In this document: positions 32,681 through 45,533 of the stretch, piece after piece
Position numbering within the stretch: the stretch's first letter is position 1
Layout: each line of letters opens with the position of its first letter
From: Ascidia mentula
Lineage: Eukaryota; Chordata; Ascidiacea; Phlebobranchia; Ascidiidae
Direction: 5' to 3'
DNA length: 64,000 bases
NCBI GenBank assembly: GCA_947561715.1
Contig: OX387197.1
Coordinates: forward strand, 16,303,001-16,367,000
Program-made: the position numbers and the translations under genes
Notes under the pieces: model-generated
Database searches by the model: none
The model's input: only the letters and a program-made list of their open reading frames with translations
What the model was told of the DNA's origin: nothing

Positions 32681-34503
32681 GAAAAAAACAGAGTCCAGCC
32701 TATCCCACCCAGTCTTAACTTCGGCCCTATCTAGCCCATTGTTAAGTGGGTCGCGATAAAAACAGCCTATCCCACCCAGTCTTAACTTCGGCCCTATCTA
32801 GCCCATTGTTAAGTGGGTCGCGAAAAAAACAGAGTCCAGTCTATGTCTCCCATTGTTAAGTGGGCTTGGGGCTCGAAAAAAACAGAGTCCAGCCTATCCC
32901 ACCCAGTCTTAACTTCGGCCCTATCTCGCCCATTGTTAAGTGGGTCGCGAAAAAAACAGAGTCCAGCCTATGTCGCCCATTGTTAAGTGGGCTTGGGGCT
33001 CGAAAAAAACAGAGTCCAGCCTATCCCACCCAGTCTTAACTTCGGCCCTATATAGCCCATTGTTAAGTGGGTCGCGAAAAAAACAGAGTCCAGCCTATCC
33101 CACCCAGTCTTAACTTCAGCCCTATCTCGACCATTGTTAAGTGGGTCGCGAAAAAAACAGAGTCCAGCCTATGTCTCCCATTGTTAAGTGGGCCTGGGGC
33201 TAGAAAAAAACAGAGTCCAGCCTATCCCACCCAGTCTTATCTTCGGCCCTATCTAGCCCATTGTTAAGTGGGTCGCGAAAAAAACAGAGTCCAGCCTATG
33301 TCTCCCATTGTTAAGTGGGCTTGGGGCTCGAAAAAAACAGAGTCCAGCCAATGTCTCCCATTGTTAAGTGGGCTTGGGGCTCGAAAAAAACAGAGTCCAG
33401 CCTATCCCACCCAGTCTTAACTTCGGCCCTATCTAGCCCATTGTTAAGTGGGTCGCGAAAAAAACAGAGTCCAGCCTATGTCTCCCATTGTTAAGTGGGC
33501 TTGGGGCTCGAAAAAAACAGAGTCCAGCCTATCCCACCCAGTCTTAACTTCGGCCCTATCTCGCCCATTGTTAAGTGGGTCGCGAAAAAAACAGAGTCCA
33601 GCCTATGTCGCCCATTGTTAAGTGGGCTTGGGGCTAGAAAAAAACAGAGTCCAGCCTATCCCACCCAGTCTTAACTTCGGCCCTATCTCGCCCATTGTTA
33701 AGTGGGTCGCGAAAAAAACAGAGTCCAGCCTATGTCTCCCATTGTTAAGTGGGCTTGGGGCTAGAAAAAAACAGAGTCCAGCCTATCCCACCCAGTCTTA
33801 ACTTCGGCAATATCTCGCCCATTGTTAAGTGGGTCGCGAAAAAAACAGAGTCCAGCCTATGTCTCCCATTGTTAAGTGGGCTTGGGGCTCGAAAAAAACA
33901 GAGTCCAGCCTATCCCACCCAGTCTTAACTTCGGCCCTATCTCGCCCATTGTTAAGTGGGTCGCGAAAAAAACAGAGTCCAGCCAATGTCGCCCATTGTT
34001 AAGTGGGCTTGGGGCTCGAAAAAAACAGAGTCCAGCCAATGTCTCCCATTGTTAAGTGGGCTTGGGGCTCGAAAAAAACAGAGTCCAGCCTATCCCACCC
34101 AGTCTTAACTTCGGCCCTATCTAGCCCATTGTTAAGTGGGTCGCGAAAAAAACAGAGTCCAGCCTATGTCGCCCATTGCTAAGTGGGCTTGGGGCTCGAA
34201 AAAAACAGAGTCCAGCCTATCCCACCCAGTCTTAACTTCGGCCCTATCTCGCCCATTGTTAAGTGGGTCGCGAAAAAAACAGAGTCCAGCCTATGTCGCC
34301 CATTGTTAAGTGGGCTTGGGGCTCGAAAAAAACAGAGTCCAGCCTATCCCACCCAGTCTTAACTTCGGCCCTATCTCGCCCATTGTTAAGTGGGTCGCGA
34401 AAAAAACAGAGTCCAGCCTATGTCTCCCATTGTTAAGTGGGCTTGGGGCTAGAAAAAAACAGAGTCCAGCCTATCCCACCCAGTCTTAACTTCGGCCCTA
34501 TCT
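32681..34503 (+). repeat. 1,771-bp tandem duplication, copy 2
   Basis: Abuts copy 1 and carries its own C unit, cassette (33025-33299) and GCTAAG variant. It ends at 34504, where CTCG replaces CTAG in a B unit. Super-block copy II does not hold this second copy. Confidence 0.9.
32704..32770 (+). repeat. Single C monomer
   Basis: Lone C produced by the 1,771-bp tandem duplication. Confidence 0.92.
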
Positions 34504-37500
34504 CGCCCATTGTTAAGTGGGTCGCGAAAAAAACAGAGTCCAGCCTATGTCTCCCATTGTTAAGTGGGCTTGGGGCTAGAAAAAAACAGAGTCCAGCCTA
34601 TCCCACCCAGTCTTAACTTCGGCAATATCTCGCCCATTGTTAAGTGGGTCGCGAAAAAAACAGAGTCCAGCCTATGTCTCCCATTGTTAAGTGGGCTTGG
34701 GGCTCGAAAAAAACAGAGTCCAGCCCATCCCACCCAGTCTTAACTTCGGCCCTATCTAGCCCATTGTTAAGTGGGTCGCGAAAAAAACAGAGTCCAGCCT
34801 ATGTCGCCCATTGTTAAGTGGGCTTGGGGCTCGAAAAAAACAGAGTCCAGCCTATCCCACCCAGTCTTAACTTCGGCCCTATCTAGCCCATTGTTAAGTG
34901 GGTCGCGAAAAAAACAGAGTCCAGCCTATGTCGCCCATTGTTAAGTGGGCTTGGGGCCCGAAAAAAACAGAGTCCAGCCTATCCCACCCAGTCTTAACTT
35001 CGGCCCTATCTCGCCCATTGTTAAGTGGGTCGCGAAAAAAACAGAGTCCAGCCTATGTCGCCCATTGTTAAGTGGGCTTGGGGCTCGAAAAAAACAGAGT
35101 CCAGCCTATCCCACCCAGTCTTAACTTCGGCCCTATCTAGCCCATTGTTAAGTGGGTCGCGAAAAAAACAGAGTCCAGCCTATGTCGCCCATTGTTAAGT
35201 GGGCTTGGGGCTCGAAAAAAACAGAGTCCAGCCTATCCCACCCAGTCTTAACTTCGGCCCTATCTCGCCCATTGTTAAGTGGGTCGCGAAAAAAACAGAG
35301 TCCAGCCTATCCCACCCAGTCTTAACTTCGGCCCTATCTCGCCCATTGTTAAGTGGGTCGCGAAAAAAACAGAGTCCAGCCTATGTCTCCCATTGTTAAG
35401 TGGGCTTGGGGCTCGAAAAAAACAGAGTCCAGCCAATGTCTCCCATTGTTAAGTGGGCTTGGGGCTCGAAAAAAACAGAGTCCAGCCTATCCCACCCAGT
35501 CTTAACTTCGGCCCTATCTCGCCCATTGTTAAGTGGGTCGCGAAAAAAACAGAGTCCAGCCTATCCCACCCAGTCTTAACTTCGGCCCTATCTAGCCCAT
35601 TGTTTAGTGGGTCGCGAAAAAAACAGAGTCCAGCCTATGTCTCCCATTGTTAAGTGGGCTTGGGGCTCGAAAAAAACAGAGTCCAGCCTATCCCACCCAG
35701 TCTTAACTTCGGACCTATCTCGCCCATTGTTAAGTGGGTCGCGAAAAAAACAGAGTCCAGCCTATGTCTCCCATTGTTAAGTGGGCTTGGGGCTCGAAAA
35801 AAACAGAGTCCAGCCTATGTCTCCCATTGTTAAGTGGGCTTGGGGCTCGAAAAAAACAGAGTCCAGCCTATCCCACCCAGTCTTAACTTCGGCCCTATCT
35901 TGCCCATTGTTAAGTGGGTCGCGAAAAAAACAGAGTCCAGCCTATGTCTCCCATTGTTAAGTGGGCTTGGGGCTCGAAAAAAACAGAGTCCAGCCTATCC
36001 CACCCAGTCTTAACTTCGGCCCTATCTCGCCCATTGTTAAGTGGGTCGCGAAAAAAACAGAGTCCAGCCTATCCCACCCAGTCTTAACTTCGGCCCTATC
36101 TCGCCCATTGTTAAGTGGGTCGCGAAAAAAACAGAGTCCAGCCTATGTCTCCCATTGTTAAGTGGGCTTGGGGCTAGAAAAAAACAGAGTCCAGCCCATC
36201 CCACCCAGTCTTAACTTCGGCCCTATCTAGCCCATTGTTAAGTGGGTCGCGAAAAAAACAGAGTCCAGCCTATGTCGCCCATTGTTAAGTGGGCTTGGGG
36301 CTCGAAAAAAACAGAGTCCAGCCTATCCCACCCAGTCTTAACTTCGGCCCTATCTAGCCCATTGTTAAGTGGGTCGCGAAAAAAACAGAGTCCAGCCTAT
36401 GTCGCTCATTGTTAAGTGGGCTTGGGGCCCGAAAAAAACAGAGTCCAGCCTATCCCACCCAGTCTTAACTTCGGCCCTATCTCGCCCATTGTTAAGTGGG
36501 TCGCGAAACAAACAGAGTCCAGCCTATGTCGCCCATTGTTAAGTGGGCTTGGGGCTCGAAAAAAACAGAGTCCAGCCTATCCCACCCAGTCTTAACTTCG
36601 GCCCTATCTAGCCCATTGTTAAGTGGGTCGCGAAAAAAACAGAGTCCAGCCTATGTCGCCCATTGTTAAGTGGGCTTGGGGCTCGAAAAAAACAGAGTCC
36701 AGCCTATCCCACCCAGTCTTAACTTCGGCCCTATCTCGCCCATTGTTAAGTGGGTCGCGAAAAAAACAGAGTCCAGCCTATCCCACCCAGTCTTAACTTC
36801 GGCCCTATCTCGCCCATTGTTAAGTGGGTCGCGAAAAAAACAGAGTCCAGCCTATGTCTCCCATTGTTAAGTGGGCTTGGGGCTCGAAAAAAACAGAGTC
36901 CAGCCAATGTCTCCCATTGTTAAGTGGGCTTGGGCTCGAAAAAAACAGAGTCCAGCCTATCCCACCCAGTCTTAACTTCGGCCCTATCTAGCCCATTGTT
37001 AAGTGGGTGGCGAAAAAAACAGAGTTCAGCCTATGTCTCCCATTGTTAAGTGGGCTTGGGGCTAGAAAAAAAACAGAGTCCAGCCTATCTCACCCAGTCT
37101 TAACTTCGGCCCTATCTCGCCCATTGTTAAGTGGGTCGCGAAAAAAACAGAGTCCAGCCTATGTCTCCCATTGTTAAGTGGGCTTGGGGCTCGAAAAAAA
37201 CAGAGTCCAGCCTATCCCACCCAGTCTTAACTTCGGCCCTATCTCGCCCATTGTTAAGTGGGTCGCGAAAAAAACAGAGTCCAGCCTATGTCCCCCATTG
37301 TTAAGTGGGCTTGGGGCTCGAAAAAAACGGAGTCCAGCCTATCCCACCCAGTCTTAACTTCGGCCCTATCTAGCCCATTGTTAAGTGGGTCGCGAAAAAA
37401 ACAGAGTTCAGCCTATGTCTCCCATTGTTAAGTGGGCTTGGGGCTAGAAAAAAACAGAGTCCAGCCTATCCCACCCAGTCTTAACTTCGGCCCTATCTCG

Positions 37501-37626
37501 CCCATTGTTAAGTGGGTCGCGAAATAAACAGAGTCCAGCCTATGTCTCCCATTGTTAAGTGGGCTTGGGGCTCGAAAAAAACAGAGTCCAGCCTATCCCA
37601 CCCAGTCTTAACTTCGGCCCTATCTC
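34504..37626 (+). repeat. Satellite block with ABB steps, matching 48.0-50.5 kb
   Basis: ABB trimers begin near 35199, 35453, 35961 and 36670. The segment near 35.2-36.1 kb matches 48.07-48.95 kb, but has one extra B beside the GTTTAG variant near 35,604. The later part lacks one dimer relative to 48.97-49.1 kb. A G lost from CTTGGGGCTCG near 36,931 and a GAAATAAAC tract at 37521 are shared with the later copies at 50442, 58905 and 63738. Confidence 0.85.
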
Positions 37627-39030
37627 GCCCATTGTTAAGTGGGTCGCGAAAAAAACAGAGTCCAGCCTATGTCGCCCATTGTTAAGTGGGCTTGGGGCTC
37701 GAAAAAAACAGAGTCCAGCCTATCCCACCCAGTCTTAACTTCGGCCCTATCTAGCCCATTGTTAAGTGGGTCGCGATAAAAACAGCCTATCCCACCCAGT
37801 CTTAACTTCGGCCCTATCTAGCCCATTGTTAAGTGGGTCGCGAAAAAAACAGAGTCCAGCCTATGTCGCCCATTGTTAAGTGGACTTGGGGCACGAAAAA
37901 AACAGAGTCCAGCCTATCCCACCCAGTCTTAACTTCGGCCCTATCTAGCCCATTGTTAAGTGGGTCGCGATAAAAACAGCCTATCCCACCCAGTCTTAAC
38001 TTCGGCCCTATCTAGCCCATTGTTAAGTGGGTCGCGAAAAAAACAGAGTCCAGCCTATGTCGCCCATTGTTAAGTGGGCTTGGGGCTCGAAAAAAACAGA
38101 GTCCAGCCTATCCCACACAGTCTTAACTTCGGCCCTATCTCGCCCATTGTTAAGTGGGTCGCGAAAAAAACAGAGTCCAGCCTATGTCTCCCATTGTTAA
38201 GTGGGCTTGGGGCTCGAAAAAAACAGAGTCCAGCCTATCCCACCCAGTCTTAACTTCGGCCCTATCTCGCCCATTGTTAAGTGGGTCGCGAAAAAAACAG
38301 AGTCCAGCCTATGTCGCCCATTGTTAAGTGGGCTTGGGGCTCGAAAAAATCGGAGTCCAGCCTATCCCACCCAGTCTTAACTTCGGCCCTATCTAGCCCA
38401 TTGTTAAGTGGGTGGCGAAAAAAACAGAGTTCAGCCTATGTCTCCCATTGTTAAGTGGGCTTGGGGCTAGAAAAAAACAGAGTCCAGCCTATCCCACCCA
38501 GTCTTAACTTCGGCCCTATCTCGCCCATTGTTAAGTGGGTCGCGAAAAAAACAGAGTCCAGCCTATGTCTCCCATTGTTAAGTGGGCTTGGGGCTAGAAA
38601 AAAACAGAGTCCAGCCTATCCCACCCAGTCTTAACTTCGGCCCTATCTCGCCCATTGTTAAGTGGGTCGCGAAAAAAACAGAGTCCAGCCTATGTCTCCC
38701 ATTGTTAAGTGGGCTTGGGGCTAGAAAAAAACAGAGTCCAGCCTATCGCACCCAGTCTTAACTTCGGCAATATCTCGCCCATTGTTAAGTGGGTCGCGAA
38801 AAAAACAGAGTCCAGCCTATGTCTCCCATTGTTAAGTGGGCTTGGGGCTCGAAAAAAACAGAGTCCAGCCCATCCCACCCAGTCTTAACTTCGGCCCTAT
38901 CTAGCCCATTGTTAAGTGGGTCGCGAAAAAAACAGAGTCCAGCCTATGTCGCCCATTGTTAAGTGGGCTTGGGGCTCGAAAAAAACAGAGTCCAGCCTAT
39001 CCCACCCAGTCTTAACTTCGGCCCTATCTA
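37627..39030 (+). repeat. 1,404-bp unit, copy 1 of 3
   Basis: A 22-monomer unit of 10 A + 10 B + 2 C: 530 + 740 + 134 = 1,404 bp. It has C units at 37724-37790 and 37918-37984, separated by one B and one A. Markers are GGCACG near 37,890, CCACACAG near 38,113, AAAAAATCGG (T at 38350), TGGCGA near 38,413, and CGCACCC plus CAATAT near 38,750-38,770. This copy alone has GGACTTGG near 37,884. Confidence 0.92.
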
Positions 39031-40434
39031 GCCCATTGTTAAGTGGGTCGCGAAAAAAACAGAGTCCAGCCTATGTCGCCCATTGTTAAGTGGGCTTGGG
39101 GCTCGAAAAAAACAGAGTCCAGCCTATCCCACCCAGTCTTAACTTCGGCCCTATCTAGCCCATTGTTAAGTGGGTCGCGATAAAAACAGCCTATCCCACC
39201 CAGTCTTAACTTCGGCCCTATCTAGCCCATTGTTAAGTGGGTCGCGAAAAAAACAGAGTCCAGCCTATGTCGCCCATTGTTAAGTGGGCTTGGGGCACGA
39301 AAAAAACAGAGTCCAGCCTATCCCACCCAGTCTTAACTTCGGCCCTATCTAGCCCATTGTTAAGTGGGTCGCGATAAAAACAGCCTATCCCACCCAGTCT
39401 TAACTTCGGCCCTATCTAGCCCATTGTTAAGTGGGTCGCGAAAAAAACAGAGTCCAGCCTATGTCGCCCATTGTTAAGTGGGCTTGGGGCTCGAAAAAAA
39501 CAGAGTCCAGCCTATCCCACACAGTCTTAACTTCGGCCCTATCTCGCCCATTGTTAAGTGGGTCGCGAAAAAAACAGAGTCCAGCCTATGTCTCCCATTG
39601 TTAAGTGGGCTTGGGGCTCGAAAAAAACAGAGTCCAGCCTATCCCACCCAGTCTTAACTTCGGCCCTATCTCGCCCATTGTTAAGTGGGTCGCGAAAAAA
39701 ACAGAGTCCAGCCTATGTCGCCCATTGTTAAGTGGGCTTGGGGCTCGAAAAAATCGGAGTCCAGCCTATCCCACCCAGTCTTAACTTCGGCCCTATCTAG
39801 CCCATTGTTAAGTGGGTGGCGAAAAAAACAGAGTTCAGCCTATGTCTCCCATTGTTAAGTGGGCTTGGGGCTAGAAAAAAACAGAGTCCAGCCTATCCCA
39901 CCCAGTCTTAACTTCGGCCCTATCTCGCCCATTGTTAAGTGGGTCGCGAAAAAAACAGAGTCCAGCCTATGTCTCCCATTGTTAAGTGGGCTTGGGGCTA
40001 GAAAAAAACAGAGTCCAGCCTATCCCACCCAGTCTTAACTTCGGCCCTATCTCGCCCATTGTTAAGTGGGTCGCGAAAAAAACAGAGTCCAGCCTATGTC
40101 TCCCATTGTTAAGTGGGCTTGGGGCTAGAAAAAAACAGAGTCCAGCCTATCGCACCCAGTCTTAACTTCGGCAATATCTCGCCCATTGTTAAGTGGGTCG
40201 CGAAAAAAACAGAGTCCAGCCTATGTCTCCCATTGTTAAGTGGGCTTGGGGCTCGAAAAAAACAGAGTCCAGCCCATCCCACCCAGTCTTAACTTCGGCC
40301 CTATCTAGCCCATTGTTAAGTGGGTCGCGAAAAAAACAGAGTCCAGCCTATGTCGCCCATTGTTAAGTGGGCTTGGGGCTCGAAAAAAACAGAGTCCAGC
40401 CTATCCCACCCAGTCTTAACTTCGGCCCTATCTA
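39031..40434 (+). repeat. 1,404-bp unit, copy 2 of 3
   Basis: Same 22-monomer order and markers as copy 1 (TCGG T at 39754). C units are at 39128-39194 and 39322-39388. Confidence 0.92.
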
Positions 40435-41838
40435 GCCCATTGTTAAGTGGGTCGCGAAAAAAACAGAGTCCAGCCTATGTCGCCCATTGTTAAGTGGGCT
40501 TGGGGCTCGAAAAAAACAGAGTCCAGCCTATCCCACCCAGTCTTAACTTCGGCCCTATCTAGCCCATTGTTAAGTGGGTCGCGATAAAAACAGCCTATCC
40601 CACCCAGTCTTAACTTCGGCCCTATCTAGCCCATTGTTAAGTGGGTCGCGAAAAAAACAGAGTCCAGCCTATGTCGCCCATTGTTAAGTGGGCTTGGGGC
40701 ACGAAAAAAACAGAGTCCAGCCTATCCCACCCAGTCTTAACTTCGGCCCTATCTAGCCCATTGTTAAGTGGGTCGCGATAAAAACAGCCTATCCCACCCA
40801 GTCTTAACTTCGGCCCTATCTAGCCCATTGTTAAGTGGGTCGCGAAAAAAACAGAGTCCAGCCTATGTCGCCCATTGTTAAGTGGGCTTGGGGCTCGAAA
40901 AAAACAGAGTCCAGCCTATCCCACACAGTCTTAACTTCGGCCCTATCTCGCCCATTGTTAAGTGGGTCGCGAAAAAAACAGAGTCCAGCCTATGTCTCCC
41001 ATTGTTAAGTGGGCTTGGGGCTCGAAAAAAACAGAGTCCAGCCTATCCCACCCAGTCTTAACTTCGGCCCTATCTCGCCCATTGTTAAGTGGGTCGCGAA
41101 AAAAACAGAGTCCAGCCTATGTCGCCCATTGTTAAGTGGGCTTGGGGCTCGAAAAAATCGGAGTCCAGCCTATCCCACCCAGTCTTAACTTCGGCCCTAT
41201 CTAGCCCATTGTTAAGTGGGTGGCGAAAAAAACAGAGTTCAGCCTATGTCTCCCATTGTTAAGTGGGCTTGGGGCTAGAAAAAAACAGAGTCCAGCCTAT
41301 CCCACCCAGTCTTAACTTCGGCCCTATCTCGCCCATTGTTAAGTGGGTCGCGAAAAAAACAGAGTCCAGCCTATGTCTCCCATTGTTAAGTGGGCTTGGG
41401 GCTAGAAAAAAACAGAGTCCAGCCTATCCCACCCAGTCTTAACTTCGGCCCTATCTCGCCCATTGTTAAGTGGGTCGCGAAAAAAACAGAGTCCAGCCTA
41501 TGTCTCCCATTGTTAAGTGGGCTTGGGGCTAGAAAAAAACAGAGTCCAGCCTATCGCACCCAGTCTTAACTTCGGCAATATCTCGCCCATTGTTAAGTGG
41601 GTCGCGAAAAAAACAGAGTCCAGCCTATGTCTCCCATTGTTAAGTGGGCTTGGGGCTCGAAAAAAACAGAGTCCAGCCCATCCCACCCAGTCTTAACTTC
41701 GGCCCTATCTAGCCCATTGTTAAGTGGGTCGCGAAAAAAACAGAGTCCAGCCTATGTCGCCCATTGTTAAGTGGGCTTGGGGCTCGAAAAAAACAGAGTC
41801 CAGCCTATCCCACCCAGTCTTAACTTCGGCCCTATCTA
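40435..41838 (+). repeat. 1,404-bp unit, copy 3 of 3
   Basis: Third copy (TCGG T at 41158), with C units at 40532-40598 and 40726-40792. After it the array continues with a GGCCCG A unit near 41,911, the same right neighbour as the single 1,404-like unit near 50.5-52.0 kb. Confidence 0.92.
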
Positions 41839-42136
41839 GCCCATTGTTAAGTGGGTCGCGAAAAAAACAGAGTCCAGCCTATGTCGCCCATTGTTAAGTG
41901 GGCTTGGGGCCCGAAAAAAACAGAGTCCAGCCTATCCCACCCAGTCTTAACTTCGGCCCTATCTCGCCCATTGTTAAGTGGGTCGCGAAAAAAACAGAGT
42001 CCAGCCTATGTCGCCCATTGTTAAGTGGGCTTGGGGCTCGAAAAAAACAGAGTCCAGCCTATCCCACCCAGTCTTAACTTCGGCCCTATCTAGCCCATTG
42101 TTAAGTGGGTCGCGAAAAAAACAGAGTCCAGCCTAT

Positions 42137-42183
42137 GTCGCCCATTGTTAAGTGGGTCGCGAAAAAAACAGAGTCCAGCCTAT
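42137..42183 (+). repeat. Hybrid monomer, A head with B tail (47 bp)
   Basis: The unit starts with A's GTCG head and shared core but then has B's TCGCG before the A tract, giving 53 - 6 = 47 bp. It is the reciprocal product of the 80-bp hybrid at 4657-4736; 47 + 80 = 127. It is also equal to the minimal core common to A and B. Confidence 0.92.
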
Positions 42184-45100
42184 GTCTCCCATTGTTAAGT
42201 GGGCTTGGGGCTAGAAAAAAAACAGAGTCCAGCCTATCTCACCCAGTCTTAACTTCGGCCCTATCTCGCCCATTGTTAAGTGGGTCGCGAAAAAAACAGA
42301 GTCCAGCCTATGTCTCCCATTGTTAAGTGGGCTTGGGGCTCGAAAAAAACAGAGTCCAGCCTATCCCACCCAGTCTTAACTTCGGCCCTATCTAGCCCAT
42401 TGTTAAGTGGGTCGCGAAAAAAACAGAGTCCAGCCTATGTCGCCCATTGTTAAGTGGGCTTGGGGCTCGAAAAAAACAGAGTCCAGCCTATCCCACCCAG
42501 TCTTAACTTCGGCCCTATCTAGCCCATTGTTAAGTGGGTCGCGAAAAAAACAGAGTCCAGCCTATCCCACCCAGTCTTAACTTCGGCCCTATCTCGCCCA
42601 TTGTTAAGTGGGTCGCGAAAAAAACAGAGTCCAGCCTATGTCTCCCATTGTTAAGTGGGCTTGGGGCTCGAAAAAAACAGAGTCCAGCCAATGTCTCCCA
42701 TTGTTAAGTGGGCTTGGGGCTCGAAAAAAACAGAGTCCAGCCTATCCCACCCAGTCTTAACTTCGGCCCTATCTAGCCCATTGTTTAGTGGGTCGCGAAA
42801 AAAACAGAGTCCAGCCTATGTCTCCCATTGTTAAGTGGGCTTGGGGCTCGAAAAAAACAGAGTCCAGCCTATCCCACCCAGTCTTAACTTCGGCCCTATC
42901 TCGCCCATTGTTAAGTGGGTCGCGAAAAAAACAGAGTCCAGCCTATGTCTCCCATTGTTAAGTGGGCTTGGGGCTCGAAAAAAACAGAGTCCAGCCTATC
43001 CCACCCAGTCTTAACTTCGGCCCTATCTCGCCCATTGTTAAGTGGGTCGCGAAAAAAACAGAGTCCAGCCTATGTCTCCCATTGTTAAGTGGGCTTGGGG
43101 CTAGAAAAAAACAGAGTCCAGCCTATCCCACCCAGTCTTAACTTCGGCCCTATCTCGCCCATTGTTAAGTGGGTCGCGAAAAAAACAGAGTCCAGCCTAT
43201 GTCTCCCATTGTTAAGTGGGCTTGGGGCTAGAAAAAAACAGAGTCCAGCCTATCCCACCCAGTCTTAACTTCGGCAATATCTCGCCCATTGTTAAGTGGG
43301 TCGCGAAAAAAACAGAGTCCAGCCTATGTCTCCCATTGTTAAGTGGGCTTGGGGCTCGAAAAAAACAGAGTCCAGCCAATGTCTCCCATTGTTAAGTGGG
43401 CTTGGGGCTCGAAAAAAACAGAGTCCAGCCTATCCCACCCAGTCTTAACTTCGGCCCTATCTCGCCCATTGTTAAGTGGGTCGCGAAAAAAACAGAGTCC
43501 AGCCTATGTCGCCCATTGTTAAGTGGGCTTGGGGCTCGAAAAAAACAGAGTCCAGCCTATCCCACCCAGTCTTAACTTCGGCCCTATATAGCCCATTGTT
43601 AAGTGGGTCGCGAAAAAAACAGAGTCCAGCCTATCCCACCCAGTCTTAACTTCAGCCCTATCTCGCCCATTGTTAAGTGGGTCGCGAAAAAAACAGAGTC
43701 CAGCCTATGTCTCCCATTGTTAAGTGGGCCTGGGGCTAGAAAAAAACAGAGTCCAGCCTATCCCACCCAGTCTTATCTTCGGCCCTATCTAGCCCATTGT
43801 TAAGTGGGTCGCGAAAAAAACAGAGTCCAGCCTATGTCTCCCATTGTTAAGTGGGCTTGGCGCTCGAAAAAAACAGAGTCCAGCCTATCCCACCCAGTCT
43901 TAACTTCGGCCCTATCTCGCCCATTGTTAAGTGGGTCGCGAAAAAAACAGAGTCCAGCCAATGTCGCTCATTGTTAAGTGGGCTTGGGGCTCGAAAAAAA
44001 CAGAGTCCAGCCAATGTCTCCCATTGTTAAGTGGGCTTGGGGCTCGAAAAAAACAGAGTCCAGCCTATCCCACCCAGTCTTAACTTCGGCCCTATCTAGC
44101 CCATTGTTAAGTGGGTCGCGAAAAAAACAGAGTCCAGCCTATGTCTCCCATTGTTAAGTGGGCTTGGGGCTCGAAAAAAACAGAGTCCAGCCTATCCCAC
44201 CCAGTCTTAACTTCGGCCCTATCTCGCCCATTGTTAAGTGGGTCGCGAAAAAAACAGAGTCCAGCCTATGTCTCCCATTGTTAAGTGGGCTTGGGGCTCG
44301 AAAAAAACAGAGTCCAGCCTATCCCACCCAGTCTTAACTTCGGCCCTATCTTGCCCATTGTTAAGTGGGTCGCGAAAAAAACAGAGTCCAGCCTATGTCG
44401 CCCATTGTTAAGTGGGCTTGGGGCTCGAAAAAAACAGAGTCCAGCCTATCCCACCCAGTCTTAACTTCGGCCCTATCTCGCCCATTGTTAAGTGGGTCGC
44501 GAAAAAAACAGAGTCCAGCCTATGTCTCCCATTGTTAAGTGGGCTTGGGGCTAGAAAAAAACAGAGTCCAGCCTATCCCACCCAGTCTTAACTTCGGCCC
44601 TATCTCGCCCATTGTTAAGTGGGTCGCGAAAAAAACAGAGTCCATCCTATGTCTCCCATTGTTAAGTGGGCTTGGGGCTAGAAAAAAAACAGAGTCCAGC
44701 CTATCCCACCCAGTCTTAACTTCGGCAATATCTCGCCCATTGTTAAGTGGGTCGCGAAAAAAACAGAGTCCAGCCTATGTCTCCCATTGTTAAGTGGGCT
44801 TGGGGCTCGAAAAAAACAGAGTCCAGCCCAACCCACCCAGTCTTAACTTCGGCCCTATCTAGCCCATTGTTAAGTGGGTCGCGAAAAAAACAGAGTCCAG
44901 CCTATGTCGCCCATTGTTAAGTGGGCTTGGGGCTCGAAAAAAACAGAGTCCAGCCTATCCCACCCAGTCTTAACTTCGGCCCTATCTAGCCCATTGTTAA
45001 GTGGGTCGCGAAAAAAACAGAGTCCAGCCTATGTCTCCCATTGTTAAGTGGGCTTGGGGCTCGAAAAAAACAGAGTCCAGCCCATCCCACCCAGTCTTAA

Positions 45101-45466
45101 CTTCGGCCCTATCTAGCCCATTGTTAAGTGGGTCGCGAAAAAAACAGAGTCCAGCCTATGTCGCCCATTGTTAAGTGGGCTTGGGGCTCGAAAAAAACAG
45201 AGTCCAGCCTATCCCACCCAGTCTTAACTTCGGCCCTATCTAGCCCATTGTTAAGTGGGTCGCGAAAAAAACAGAGTCCAGCCTATGTCGCCCATTGTTA
45301 AGTGGGCTTGGGGCCCGAAAAAAACAGAGTCCAGCCTATCCCACCCAGTCTTAACTTCAGCCCTATCTCGCCCATTGTTAAGTGGGTCGCGAAAAAAACA
45401 GAGTCCAGCCTATGTCTCCCATTGTTAAGTGGGCTTGGGGCTCGAAAAAAACAGAGTCCAGCCTAT

Positions 45467-45533
45467 CCCACCCAGTCTTAACTTCGGCCCTATCTAGCCC
45501 ATTGTTAAGTGGGTCGCGATAAAAACAGCCTAT
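45467..45533 (+). repeat. Single C monomer
   Basis: Lone C, 14,534 bp from the one at 30933-30999. Confidence 0.92.

Larger units (their letters stand above)
28142..42675 (+). repeat. 14.5-kb super-block, copy I
   Basis: The left part (28142-32399) matches 42676-46933 at a constant 14,534-bp offset with few differences past about 28.4 kb. Shared rarities include ATCTTGCCC (near 29,817 and 44,351), CCCAACCC (near 30,296 and 44,830), CAGTCTATG (near 31,068 and 45,602) and CGACCATT (near 31,358 and 45,892). The right part (from about 35.2 kb) matches about 48.1-52 kb at offsets of 12,868, 12,794 and 12,921 bp. The steps are whole monomers or dimers. This copy holds two internal expansions missing from copy II: 1,771 bp x2 and 1,404 bp x3. 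Confidence 0.87.
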
